From positions 248,001 to 312,000 of the forward strand of contig JALCUE010000001.1 in NCBI GenBank assembly GCA_022655215.1: a stretch of DNA of 64,000 nt, given 5' to 3'. Under the pieces are notes generated by a model. It ran no database searches. It had not been told where the DNA came from and saw nothing but the letters and a program-made list of their open reading frames with translations. Position numbers and translations under genes: made by a program. Shown here piece by piece: positions 17,040 through 23,818 of this stretch. Source of the DNA: Atopobiaceae bacterium (lineage in GTDB: Bacteria; Actinomycetota; Coriobacteriia; Coriobacteriales; Atopobiaceae). The number at the start of each line of letters is the position of its first letter. The first letter of the stretch is position 1.

Positions 17040-17233
17040 GGATTCCTCCCGTTTCCCGTGGCGACGTGTCCCGTGGGCCACGCCCGCCGCCATCCGACTG
17101 ACGGGTGCATCCTCCGTCGGCTGGTCCTGGTTGCACTACCAACTCCGGGTGGAAAAAGGGGGAACTTTTGGTTGCGGGCCATATGAGCGGGCATTTCATG
17201 ATGCCGATCATGATGTGGGACCCGTAGGGAGAC

Positions 17234-17271
17234 GATGAGGGAGGAGGGGCTCGTGCCCCTCCTCCCTCATC
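17234..17271. terminator. 17-bp perfect hairpin
   Basis: GATGAGGGAGGAGGGGC (17234-17250) and its exact complement (17255-17271) flank a TCGT loop. There is no T-tract. It lies 95 bases beyond the EIIB stop on the minus strand and upstream of the exporter operon, so it would insulate the two. Confidence 0.65.
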
Positions 17272-17326
17272 GGTCATCCGTTCTGGTGCCTGGAAGGGCC
17301 GCGCAACGTCAGCGGAAGCCCCTCTT

Positions 17327-17352
17327 CCGATGCCACGAGAGGGCGGCATCGG
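17327..17352 (-). terminator. Hairpin just after the EIIB gene
   Basis: CCGATGCC and GGCATCGG form a perfect 8-bp stem around a 10-base loop, beginning 13 bases past the EIIB stop codon. A second small stem (GGAAG/CTTCC, 17314-17328) overlaps its edge. Confidence 0.5.
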
Positions 17353-17365
17353 GACGTGCGAGTGG

Positions 17366-17650
17366 CTAGGCCTGCCACTTCTCCGTGACGTAAGCCGCGA
17401 GCTTCTCCTTGATCTCGTCCTTGTCGGTGAGGTCATGGATGCCGATCACGGTGGCGTGGTCATGCTTGATGCTTCCGGAGAGGTCGTCCTTGGTGATGAT
17501 GAGGTCGCCGTCGAAGCCGGAGAGGGTGTCGATGGTTCCGTTCTCCGTCTCGATGGGGAAGCCGTTCTCCTCGATCACCTCGTCCACCTTGATCTTGAGC
17601 AGGATGGACGTGGCGACGCCGATCTTGCAGCACACGATTGCCTTGAACAT
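17366..17650 (-). CDS. Orphan PTS EIIB component (lactose/galactitol-type fold)
   Basis: The 94-residue protein begins MFKAIVCCKIGVATSILLKIKV. The Cys followed by KIGVATS matches the phosphocysteine loop of the small stand-alone EIIB domains of the galactitol/ascorbate family, in which the Cys receives phosphate from EIIA and passes it to sugar. I chose the ATG at 17650 because GAGGAG lies about 10 bases upstream; a GTG at 17659 is too close to that site. No EIIA or EIIC gene is adjacent, so it either works with components elsewhere or has a regulatory role. Hairpins downstream suggest a single-gene transcript. Confidence 0.75.
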   Translation of the reverse strand: MFKAIVCCKIGVATSILLKIKVDEVIEENGFPIETENGTIDTLSGFDGDLIITKDDLSGSIKHDHATVIGIHDLTDKDEIKEKLAAYVTEKWQA

Positions 17651-17815
17651 CGGTTGCACTCCTCACTACGTGCGGGCGTATGGCCCGCTGCCGTCTGTCC
17701 TCTCCCGTCGACGGACATCGTACCCCAGTTACGGTCGCGGATGCGTCCCGTCCGCCCGACGGGGGTCGGGTATCCTTCTCTTCAGCCCTTGCGGACGCGT
17801 CGCTCAGGAGGCCAC

Positions 17816-19048
17816 ATGTCACCTGCCCCATCACATGACGAGAGGACCGCCGTCCCCGAGGGGTCGACGGCGCTCATCCCCGAGCGTGGTCACGCGAACA
17901 TCGTCGACTATGTCGCAGGTGAGATGGCGACCATGTCCGAGAGACCCTTCTCCGAGGTGGACAGCCTCGTCCTCGCGAAGCTCGCCTACTTCCACTGGGA
18001 GGGCGTCCCAGGCGTCCCGGAGAGGTTCGGGGGCAGGCATCAGCCGACGGTCCGCGACCTCTATCGCGCCGAAGACTTCGGCACCATCTTCGAGACGGTC
18101 CTCGACCGCGAGCTCGACCGCGACCTCTTCTCGGCCCTCGCGGCGAGTCCCCGCTTCCGTGACGTCCGCGTCGCCCACCATGTCGACTCGGTGGACGAGC
18201 GGGACGCCAAGCAGTTCTCGGCCACGACCTTCCTCCTTCCGGACAAGACCGTCTACGTCGCCTTCCGCGGCACCGACAACACCATCGTGGGGTGGAAGGA
18301 GGACTTCAACCTCGCCTTCGCGAGTGCCGTCCCGGCCCAGCGCGCCGCCGTGGGATATCTCGACCGCGCCGCCGCCCACCTCAAGGGAACGATCCGCGTG
18401 GGCGGCCACTCCAAGGGCGGCAACCTCGCCGTCTATGCCGCGGCCCGCTGCGAGCAGGCGACCCGCGACCGCATCGACCGCATCTTCAGCCATGACGGCC
18501 CGGGCTTCAACGAGCGCACCCTCGGTGGGGCCGCGTACTCTGCCATCGCCGACCGTGTGGACAAGAGCGTACCGGAGTCGTCGATGGTGGGGATGCTGCT
18601 CGAGCACCAGGAGGCCTATCATGTGATCAAGAGCGATGCCGTAGGGATCATGCAGCACGATCCCTATTCGTGGCAGGTCCGCGAAGGCGACTTCGTGCCG
18701 GCCGAGGGCATCTCCGGCGGGGCCGACTACGTCAACTCCACGCTCTCCGACTGGATCTCGAGCATGGACACCGACCAGATGGAGCGGTTCACCAACGCCC
18801 TGTTCGACGTCTTCGGTGCGGGCGGCACGAAGAAGTTCCAGGACATGACCATGACCGACTACAAGGCCAGCGCCGAGGCCCTCGTGGGGATGGCGCCGGA
18901 CGAGCGCGACATGTTCGTGGAGACGATCAAGAGCCTCGCCTCGATCGGGGCGAGGAACCTGCTGCCCGACTCCCTCATGCGGGCGCTCGGGACCGCCGGG
19001 GTCACCGCCGTGGGAGTCGAAGCTCCCACAGGTTCGACCACGGCGTGA
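17816..19048 (+). CDS. DUF2974/Mbeg1-like alpha/beta hydrolase
   Basis: The 410-residue protein begins at 17816 with AGGAGG immediately upstream. It contains NIVDYV near its start, the strand TVYVAFRGTDNTIVGWKEDFN, and the nucleophile elbow VGGHSKGGNLAVYAA with Ser199. This arrangement matches the DUF2974 (Mbeg1-like) lipase-fold family found in Firmicutes and Coriobacteria, whose substrates are unknown. No signal peptide is visible, so a cytoplasmic place is likely. Its last 47 bases overlap the end of the converging gene on the opposite strand, so both C-termini are encoded by the same DNA. Confidence 0.8.
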   Translation: MSPAPSHDERTAVPEGSTALIPERGHANIVDYVAGEMATMSERPFSEVDSLVLAKLAYFHWEGVPGVPERFGGRHQPTVRDLYRAEDFGTIFETVLDRELDRDLFSALAASPRFRDVRVAHHVDSVDERDAKQFSATTFLLPDKTVYVAFRGTDNTIVGWKEDFNLAFASAVPAQRAAVGYLDRAAAHLKGTIRVGGHSKGGNLAVYAAARCEQATRDRIDRIFSHDGPGFNERTLGGAAYSAIADRVDKSVPESSMVGMLLEHQEAYHVIKSDAVGIMQHDPYSWQVREGDFVPAEGISGGADYVNSTLSDWISSMDTDQMERFTNALFDVFGAGGTKKFQDMTMTDYKASAEALVGMAPDERDMFVETIKSLASIGARNLLPDSLMRALGTAGVTAVGVEAPTGSTTA

Positions 19049-20441
19049 TGTCCAGGCCCTCGTAGGGCAGGTAGACGGGTTTGTGGAGAAGAAGTCCCAT
19101 GCGCTGGTAGAGCTCGTTGGCGGGCACGTTCTCGGGACTCGTGTTGAGCCTCACCGCCTGGCGTCCCGATCCTTCCGCCCGACGGATCACTGCGGCGAGG
19201 AGGGCCACCGAGACGCGACGGCCACGTGCGCGGGGGTCCACGGCGAGGAGGTGCGGGACGAGGACGTCATCCTCCTCCGACCAGTCCGGGCCGGCCCCCA
19301 CCACGTCGCCGGAGATGCCCAGGTCGCCGTCGGTGGCGACGAGCCCGACGAGGCGTGACGCAAGCTCGGGGCCCGCGGTCCCGGACGCCTGGGCGCCGAC
19401 GCCGGCGCTGGCCTCGAAGGCCCCGAGGAACCCGCCCTCCGCGAGACGGGTGAGGATGTCGCAGGGTATGGGCCAGTTCCCACGCTTCCAGCCCGTGGGG
19501 TCACCGGCGTCCGCGCAGACGTCGAGCACGTGGTCGTAGAGCGCGTTCACGGGCACCAGCCATGCGGGGTCGTTCGAGAGGGGGAGGATGACGACGTCTT
19601 CCGGCACGTCCGCGGCGGAGAGGGGCCCGCGTCCGCCTGCCTCCGCACGGGAGATGGTGGCCGAGAGCTCGCGGATGACGTCATCGGGCGCGTCAGCGAG
19701 CAGGTCGTGGCCGGCATCGGACACGATGCGGAGGCACGAATGGGGGAGGGCGTCCGCGATGCGCTCGGTCTCCTCGGCGCGCACGAGGTCGTGGTTGCCG
19801 GCCATCACGCAGGACGGGCAGTCCACCCCCTCGAGCGACCAGGTCCCTATGTGGGGCTCGTCGAGCATGAGGCGGAGGAGCTCGGCCATGGTGGACATGT
19901 CGCCGGCGAGCCTGGAACGGCTCAGCCTCTCGGCACGTTCCCAGGAGTCCTCGATCGCGTCACGGGCGTCATCGGTGAGGCCTCGGGGCGTGAGGTTCGC
20001 CCCCATCACCGTGAGCGAGGCGATGCGTCGTGGCGCCCTTCTCGCCATGAGCAGGGCCTCGATGCCGCCGTCGGAGAAGCCCAGGAGATGTGCCTCCCAC
20101 ACGCCGAGCCTGCTCATGACCTCGAGCGCGTCTGCCGCCATGAGCTCATAGGAGAGGGGGTCGATCCCTCTCGAGGACGTGCCCTGCCCACGGGAGTCGA
20201 TCGTGATGACCGCCCTCTCGCGTGCGAGGGAATCCACCACGGCACGGAACGTCAGGTGGTCCTCGCAGTTGCCATGGAGGCATACGAGAGGCGTGACGTC
20301 GCGCCTCACTCCGAAGGGCGTCCCGGGGGCGTCGGGCACGCTCGAGGGGGCGTGGACGTAGACATGGATGTCAGCCCCGTCGGGCATGCGCACGACGACG
20401 CACGTCTCCCGGATCGGGTCCTCGCTCTCGGCCGACGTCAT
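19002..20441 (-). CDS. Alpha/beta hydrolase-GNAT acetyltransferase fusion
   Basis: The 479-residue protein has two domains. Residues 1-270 are an alpha/beta hydrolase with the oxyanion stretch LVCLHGNCEDHL, the nucleophile elbow LLGFSDGG (Ser123) and a likely catalytic His in SDAGHDLL. Residues about 290-479 resemble a GNAT acetyltransferase: the acetyl-CoA loop VDPRARGRRVSVALLAAV, then NTSPENVPANELYQRMG, a typical GNAT beta-bulge and helix. The frame is open throughout, so this is a true fusion unless a sequencing error removed a stop. It lies 7 bases after the methionyl-tRNA synthetase-like gene on the same strand. The substrate is unknown. Confidence 0.78.
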   Translation of the reverse strand: MTSAESEDPIRETCVVVRMPDGADIHVYVHAPSSVPDAPGTPFGVRRDVTPLVCLHGNCEDHLTFRAVVDSLARERAVITIDSRGQGTSSRGIDPLSYELMAADALEVMSRLGVWEAHLLGFSDGGIEALLMARRAPRRIASLTVMGANLTPRGLTDDARDAIEDSWERAERLSRSRLAGDMSTMAELLRLMLDEPHIGTWSLEGVDCPSCVMAGNHDLVRAEETERIADALPHSCLRIVSDAGHDLLADAPDDVIRELSATISRAEAGGRGPLSAADVPEDVVILPLSNDPAWLVPVNALYDHVLDVCADAGDPTGWKRGNWPIPCDILTRLAEGGFLGAFEASAGVGAQASGTAGPELASRLVGLVATDGDLGISGDVVGAGPDWSEEDDVLVPHLLAVDPRARGRRVSVALLAAVIRRAEGSGRQAVRLNTSPENVPANELYQRMGLLLHKPVYLPYEGLDITPWSNLWELRLPRR

Positions 20442-20448
20442 CTACCGA

Positions 20449-22500
20449 CTACCTGCCCTGGCTCTCGTGGCGCTCGAAGAAGTCGAAGCGCGGGGGCAGG
20501 GGCACGATGGCGTGCGGGCCCGTCTCGCCCAAGCTCCTCGCGAGCTCGTCGGGGGTCTCCAGGGCGTGGTCCCAGGAGAAGAAGTCGGTGGCAGCGAACC
20601 CCATGTGCGAGCAGACCGCCTCGCACCCGTCAGGGACGGCGGGGTGCATGAGCAGGGTCACCGTGCGCAGCGCCGCGAACGCGTCGGCGAGCGCCGCGGC
20701 GTAGGCGTCGTCATCGCCCTTGGCGGCCTTGGACGCCGCGTCCCAGCGCTTGTTGGCGGCACGGGCGAAGTCCTCGACCCCTGCCAGCGCGTTGTGGAAG
20801 TCGAGCCCGGCCACGGTCCTCTCGTATGCCAGGGTCGCCTCGCGGCATGCGGAGACGGCCTCGGCCGAGGGGGCACGGGAGGGCAGATGGCCGTCGCACA
20901 CGTTGGCCGCGCCATAGAGGCAGGAGCGTGCCAGACGGTTGAAGATGTTGGTGAGGAAGGCACTCTCCTTGAGGGCCGGGTCGACCACGCGCGGGTCATC
21001 CCGCACCAGGACGTCCTCGCCGGTGGCCTTGTCCTTGTGCGAGACGGAGGTGTCGTAGGGCTTGGGCGCGAACGAGACCGCCTTCGAGTCGAGGCCAAGG
21101 GAGAGCCAATGGCAGCGCAGCTGGTCGGCCGTGTAGTGGTCGAGCAGGTCCATCGCCATGGGCGGCTTGATGGCACCCGAGCTGGAGGCCTTCTTGTTCA
21201 TGAAGAGGATGTGGTAGTTGGCCACGGGCGTGGTCTGCTTGAGGTCCCACCCCATCGCCTCCCACATGGCCGGCTGCACCACGCAGTAGAAGTAGATGTT
21301 GTCCTGGCCTATGAACTGGAACACCTGCGAGTCGTCGGCGCACCACCAGTCGTGCCAGTCGCCATGGGCCGCCGCCTGCCGCGGCTCGTCGCGCTTGGCG
21401 TCCTCGGCGAGGGCGCACTGGACGAACGAGATGGGCGCCCAGAGGCTCTCGGGCCAGCACCACACGGTGAGGCCGTCGGAACCCTCGAGGTCGGGAGCCG
21501 GAACGCCCCAGTCGATGTTGCCGGTGATGCGGAACGGCAGCAGGCACTTGCCCGTGCGGAAGCGCACTCCCGCGTCCTCGAGCACCTCGCGGGCCGCGTC
21601 GCGTGCGGACCAGTCGGCGAACTCCACCGAGAAGGACGTCTGGTTGCCCTCCGCCTCGCGCACCGTGTGGGAGGGAAGCCTTCCCGCGACCGCGTCGAAG
21701 TCGGCTCGTGCCTCGCACTTGACGTAGATGACGGGGGCCACGAGGCTCTCGCGCACCGTCTTGGTCACGATGTCGCGCACCTGGGGGTCGGTGTCCCACT
21801 CGTCCATGAGTCCCTCGAGGAAGCGCTGGTAGGCGGGGAGGTCGAAGTACCAATTGTCCACCGGACGCAGCTCGGGGGTGGTGCCGGTGAGCTGCGAGAC
21901 GGGGGCGATGAGCTCCTCGGGGTCGAACTGGTGACCGAGGTCGCACTCGTCGGCATAGGCCTTCTCCGACTTGCAGCCGCGCACGGGACAACGCCCCTGC
22001 ACCTGGCGGCCGTTCAGGAACGTCTGCGCCTTCGTGTCATAGAACTGCAGCGTGGAGCGGCGCACGAGCACGCCCTGCTCGTGGAGGCGACGGATCCACT
22101 CGTCGGAGAGGGCGGCGTGGAACGGCTTGGCGGGCTCGAGGCCGGAGCCGGCGTAGAGGTCGAGGGAGATGTCGTAGGCGTCGAGGGCGGCCTTCTGACG
22201 GTCATGGTTGGCGCGGACGTAGTCCTCGATGGTGCCTTCGAAGCCCTCGTCGGCGACCTTCTTGCGATAGCCCTCCATGATGGGGGAGCCGTAGCAGTCC
22301 GTCCCGGAGACGAACAGGACGTTGTCGGCACCGATGCGGTCGCGCAGGAACCTCGCGAAGAAGTCGGCCGGCACGAAGACGCCGCCGATGTGGCCGAAGT
22401 GGAGCCCCTTGTTGCCGTAGGGCATGCCGGCCGTGACGACGGCGCGTGCGGGGAAGTGCGGGCGGTTCTCGGTGTCGTTCTCTACGGTGCTGTCTGCCAT
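20449..22500 (-). CDS. Methionyl-tRNA synthetase-like class I tRNA ligase
   Basis: The 683-residue protein begins at the ATG at 22500 with GAGGA 8 bases upstream. It has the Rossmann start VVTAGMPYGNKGLHFGHIGG, so HIGH reads HIGG (residues 37-40). It also has FVSGTDCYGSP, a Cys-rich knuckle CPVRGC...CDLGHQFDPEELI, an anticodon-binding helical region and WPESLWAPISF. The KMSKS loop reads KKASSSG (437-442). Overall layout is that of methionyl-tRNA synthetase, which charges tRNA with methionine, but both class I signatures are altered and no C-terminal tRNA-binding OB fold is seen. It could be the essential enzyme or a paralogue. The frame is open upstream to 22815, but that part is repetitive. 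Confidence 0.75.
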   Translation of the reverse strand: MADSTVENDTENRPHFPARAVVTAGMPYGNKGLHFGHIGGVFVPADFFARFLRDRIGADNVLFVSGTDCYGSPIMEGYRKKVADEGFEGTIEDYVRANHDRQKAALDAYDISLDLYAGSGLEPAKPFHAALSDEWIRRLHEQGVLVRRSTLQFYDTKAQTFLNGRQVQGRCPVRGCKSEKAYADECDLGHQFDPEELIAPVSQLTGTTPELRPVDNWYFDLPAYQRFLEGLMDEWDTDPQVRDIVTKTVRESLVAPVIYVKCEARADFDAVAGRLPSHTVREAEGNQTSFSVEFADWSARDAAREVLEDAGVRFRTGKCLLPFRITGNIDWGVPAPDLEGSDGLTVWCWPESLWAPISFVQCALAEDAKRDEPRQAAAHGDWHDWWCADDSQVFQFIGQDNIYFYCVVQPAMWEAMGWDLKQTTPVANYHILFMNKKASSSGAIKPPMAMDLLDHYTADQLRCHWLSLGLDSKAVSFAPKPYDTSVSHKDKATGEDVLVRDDPRVVDPALKESAFLTNIFNRLARSCLYGAANVCDGHLPSRAPSAEAVSACREATLAYERTVAGLDFHNALAGVEDFARAANKRWDAASKAAKGDDDAYAAALADAFAALRTVTLLMHPAVPDGCEAVCSHMGFAATDFFSWDHALETPDELARSLGETGPHAIVPLPPRFDFFERHESQGR

Positions 22501-22650
22501 GTGGGAGGTCCTCGGATGACGTGTGCGGATGCTCATGCCGCAGGGTCCAGGTGCGGCCCGCGGCTGCGTTCGTCCAAGTATCCCACAACGTCCGGGCGCA
22601 GGCCCCTCTTCCTTTGCCGGGACCCGTGCCGCAGGAGACGCGCGACGCCA

Positions 22651-22686
22651 CGTCAGCATGCGATGCCGCGTCAGCATGCGATGCCG
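22651..22686. repeat. 18-bp tandem repeat, two copies
   Basis: The unit CGTCAGCATGCGATGCCG occurs twice head to tail without a mismatch (22651-22668 and 22669-22686), followed by a degenerate partial third copy. Confidence 0.85.
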
Positions 22687-22702
22687 CGTTCGCAAGTATT
22701 GC

Positions 22703-22786
22703 GAGTAGAGAACGACCGAGTCCAAGTGGCCCAGGTTCTCATTGGCTGTGGAGACTCGATCACTTGGACTTAGTCGTTCTCTACTC
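22703..22786. repeat. Large imperfect inverted repeat (26-base arms, 32-base loop)
   Basis: The arms 22703-22728 and 22761-22786 match at 24 of 26 positions; the only differences are two adjacent bases (22717-22718 against 22771-22772). The 32-base centre contains GTTCTC (22735-22740), which could also pair with GAGAAC in the left arm, so two alternative folds are possible. It lies between the fructokinase stop and the start of the metG-like gene. Confidence 0.85.
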
Positions 22787-22789
22787 GAC

Positions 22790-22817
22790 TTTCGTGCATC
22801 GATCCTTTCGTGCATCG
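22790..22817. repeat. 12-base direct repeat with 16-base period
   Basis: TTTCGTGCATCG occurs at 22790-22801 and again at 22806-22817, just beside the large inverted repeat. Confidence 0.75.
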
Positions 22818-22864
22818 GTCGGCCCCTTGCGTCGCTGCCGAGAAGATCGGCCCGCGCCCCGTCG

Positions 22865-23818
22865 TCACTCGCCGAGGAGGGCGTCCACCGCCGACCTCTC
22901 GGGCATGGAGGGGATGCCGCCGCGCCCGCGCACGCACAGGGAGGCCACGGCGTTGCCGAACCTCACGAAGCCGCGTGCGTCGTCGAGAGTGATCTCGGCG
23001 GGCTCGAGGTCGCTCTCGCAGAAGGCCGTGAGGAAGCCGCCCCAGAACGAGTCGCCGGCACCCGTCGTGTCGACCACGTCGGCGGGGAAGGGGTCCACGG
23101 TGGTGCCGCCATCCGCGCAGGCCACGTAGGCCCCGTCGCCACCGAGGGTGACCACGCATGCCGAGGCGCCCTGCGCCAGGACGGCCTTGGCGGCCTCTTC
23201 AGGCGAGCCCTGGCCGGTGAGCAGGACGCACTCCTCGTCGGACATCTTCACGAGGTCCATGCGCGGCAGCACCGAGCGCATCTGCTCGGAGGCGGCGTCG
23301 GCACTCTTCCAGAGGCTCGCGCGGTAGTTGGGGTCATACGACAGGACGCAGCCATCCTCCTTGGCGAGGTCCAGCGCCGCGAGGGTGGCGGAGCGAGCGG
23401 GCTCGTCGGTGAGCGAGAGGGATCCCACATGGAACACGTGGCTCGCCTCGATGACGTCGCGACGCAGGTCGGAGGTCGCAAGGCGCGTGTCGGCCCCGGG
23501 CTTGCGCGCGAAGGAGAAGGTGCGGTCGCCGTTCTCGTTCAGGGCGACGAAGGCCAGGGTGGTGAAGCAGTCCGGGTCGAGCACGAGGCCGGAGCAGTCC
23601 ACTCCCTCTCGCACGAGGACGTCACGCAGGAAGGTGCCGTGCATGTCGTCGCCCACCTTGCCGATGAAGGCCGTGCTCTGGCCGAGATGCTGGAGGGCGA
23701 CGAGCACGTTCGCCGGTGCTCCTCCGGGATTCCTCTCGAACAGCTTCTGGCCTGCCGGCGAGGTGCCGGCATCGGTGAAGTCCACGAGCAGCTCGCCCAA
23801 GGCGGTTACCGAGATCAT
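22865..23818 (-). CDS. PfkB-family fructokinase of the sucrose operon
   Basis: The 317-residue protein starts MISVTALGELLVDF and has the PfkB signatures GGAPANVLVALQHLG near residue 38 and DTTGAGDSFWGGF near 250, with the catalytic Asp256. It lies at the end of the sucrose operon, and its ATG overlaps the stop of the GH32 hydrolase in an ATGA junction. The likely reaction is ATP-dependent phosphorylation of fructose released from sucrose 6-phosphate, giving fructose 6-phosphate. An upstream in-frame extension overlaps the hydrolase gene and is rejected. Confidence 0.9.
   Translation of the reverse strand: MISVTALGELLVDFTDAGTSPAGQKLFERNPGGAPANVLVALQHLGQSTAFIGKVGDDMHGTFLRDVLVREGVDCSGLVLDPDCFTTLAFVALNENGDRTFSFARKPGADTRLATSDLRRDVIEASHVFHVGSLSLTDEPARSATLAALDLAKEDGCVLSYDPNYRASLWKSADAASEQMRSVLPRMDLVKMSDEECVLLTGQGSPEEAAKAVLAQGASACVVTLGGDGAYVACADGGTTVDPFPADVVDTTGAGDSFWGGFLTAFCESDLEPAEITLDDARGFVRFGNAVASLCVRGRGGIPSMPERSAVDALLGE

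Larger units (their letters stand above)
17040..17365. other. Intergenic region between exporter ATPase and PTS EIIB genes
   Basis: This 326-base gap has no convincing gene. It contains the presumed promoter of the exporter operon and two hairpins listed separately. It also contains a perfect inverted repeat CATGAT-GCCG-ATCATG at 17197-17212 that could be an operator. TGGTTGC occurs twice, 41 bases apart (17128-17134 and 17169-17175), beside an unusual A-run and G-run near 17152-17162. Confidence 0.5.
22501..22864. other. Repeat-rich intergenic region upstream of the metG-like gene
   Basis: This 364-base gap has no recognisable gene. It holds a two-copy 18-bp tandem repeat, a large 26-base-arm inverted repeat and a 12-base direct repeat, listed separately. 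It also holds a small perfect hairpin TCGCAA-GTA-TTGCGA (22690-22704). The octamer GTCCAAGT occurs at 22572-22579, in the left arm of the inverted repeat, and inverted in its right arm. I looked for a T-box leader (conserved GGTGG-ACCGCG type motif) and did not find one. Confidence 0.6.

Noticed and set aside
17330-17815. 162-residue N-terminal extension of the DUF2974-like protein
   Set aside because: It is antisense to the EIIB gene. AGGAGG just before the ATG at 17816 marks the real start.
20368-22773. An 801-residue plus-strand open frame opposite the metG-like gene
   Set aside because: No domain is recognisable and the composition is that of an antisense GC-rich frame.
22703-22786. Terminal inverted repeats of an insertion sequence
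   Set aside because: Only 32 bases separate the arms and there is no transposase frame or flanking target duplication.
22501-22815. N-terminal extension of the metG-like protein by 105 residues
   Set aside because: The added part runs through tandem and inverted repeats, reads RHRMLTRHRMLT and has no synthetase similarity. The ATG at 22500 has a good ribosome site.
22640-22820. CRISPR array
   Set aside because: There are only two copies of an 18-bp unit with no spacer between them and no cas genes.
22501-22864. T-box riboswitch for the metG-like gene
   Set aside because: No T-box core sequence or convincing specifier stem could be found on the minus strand.
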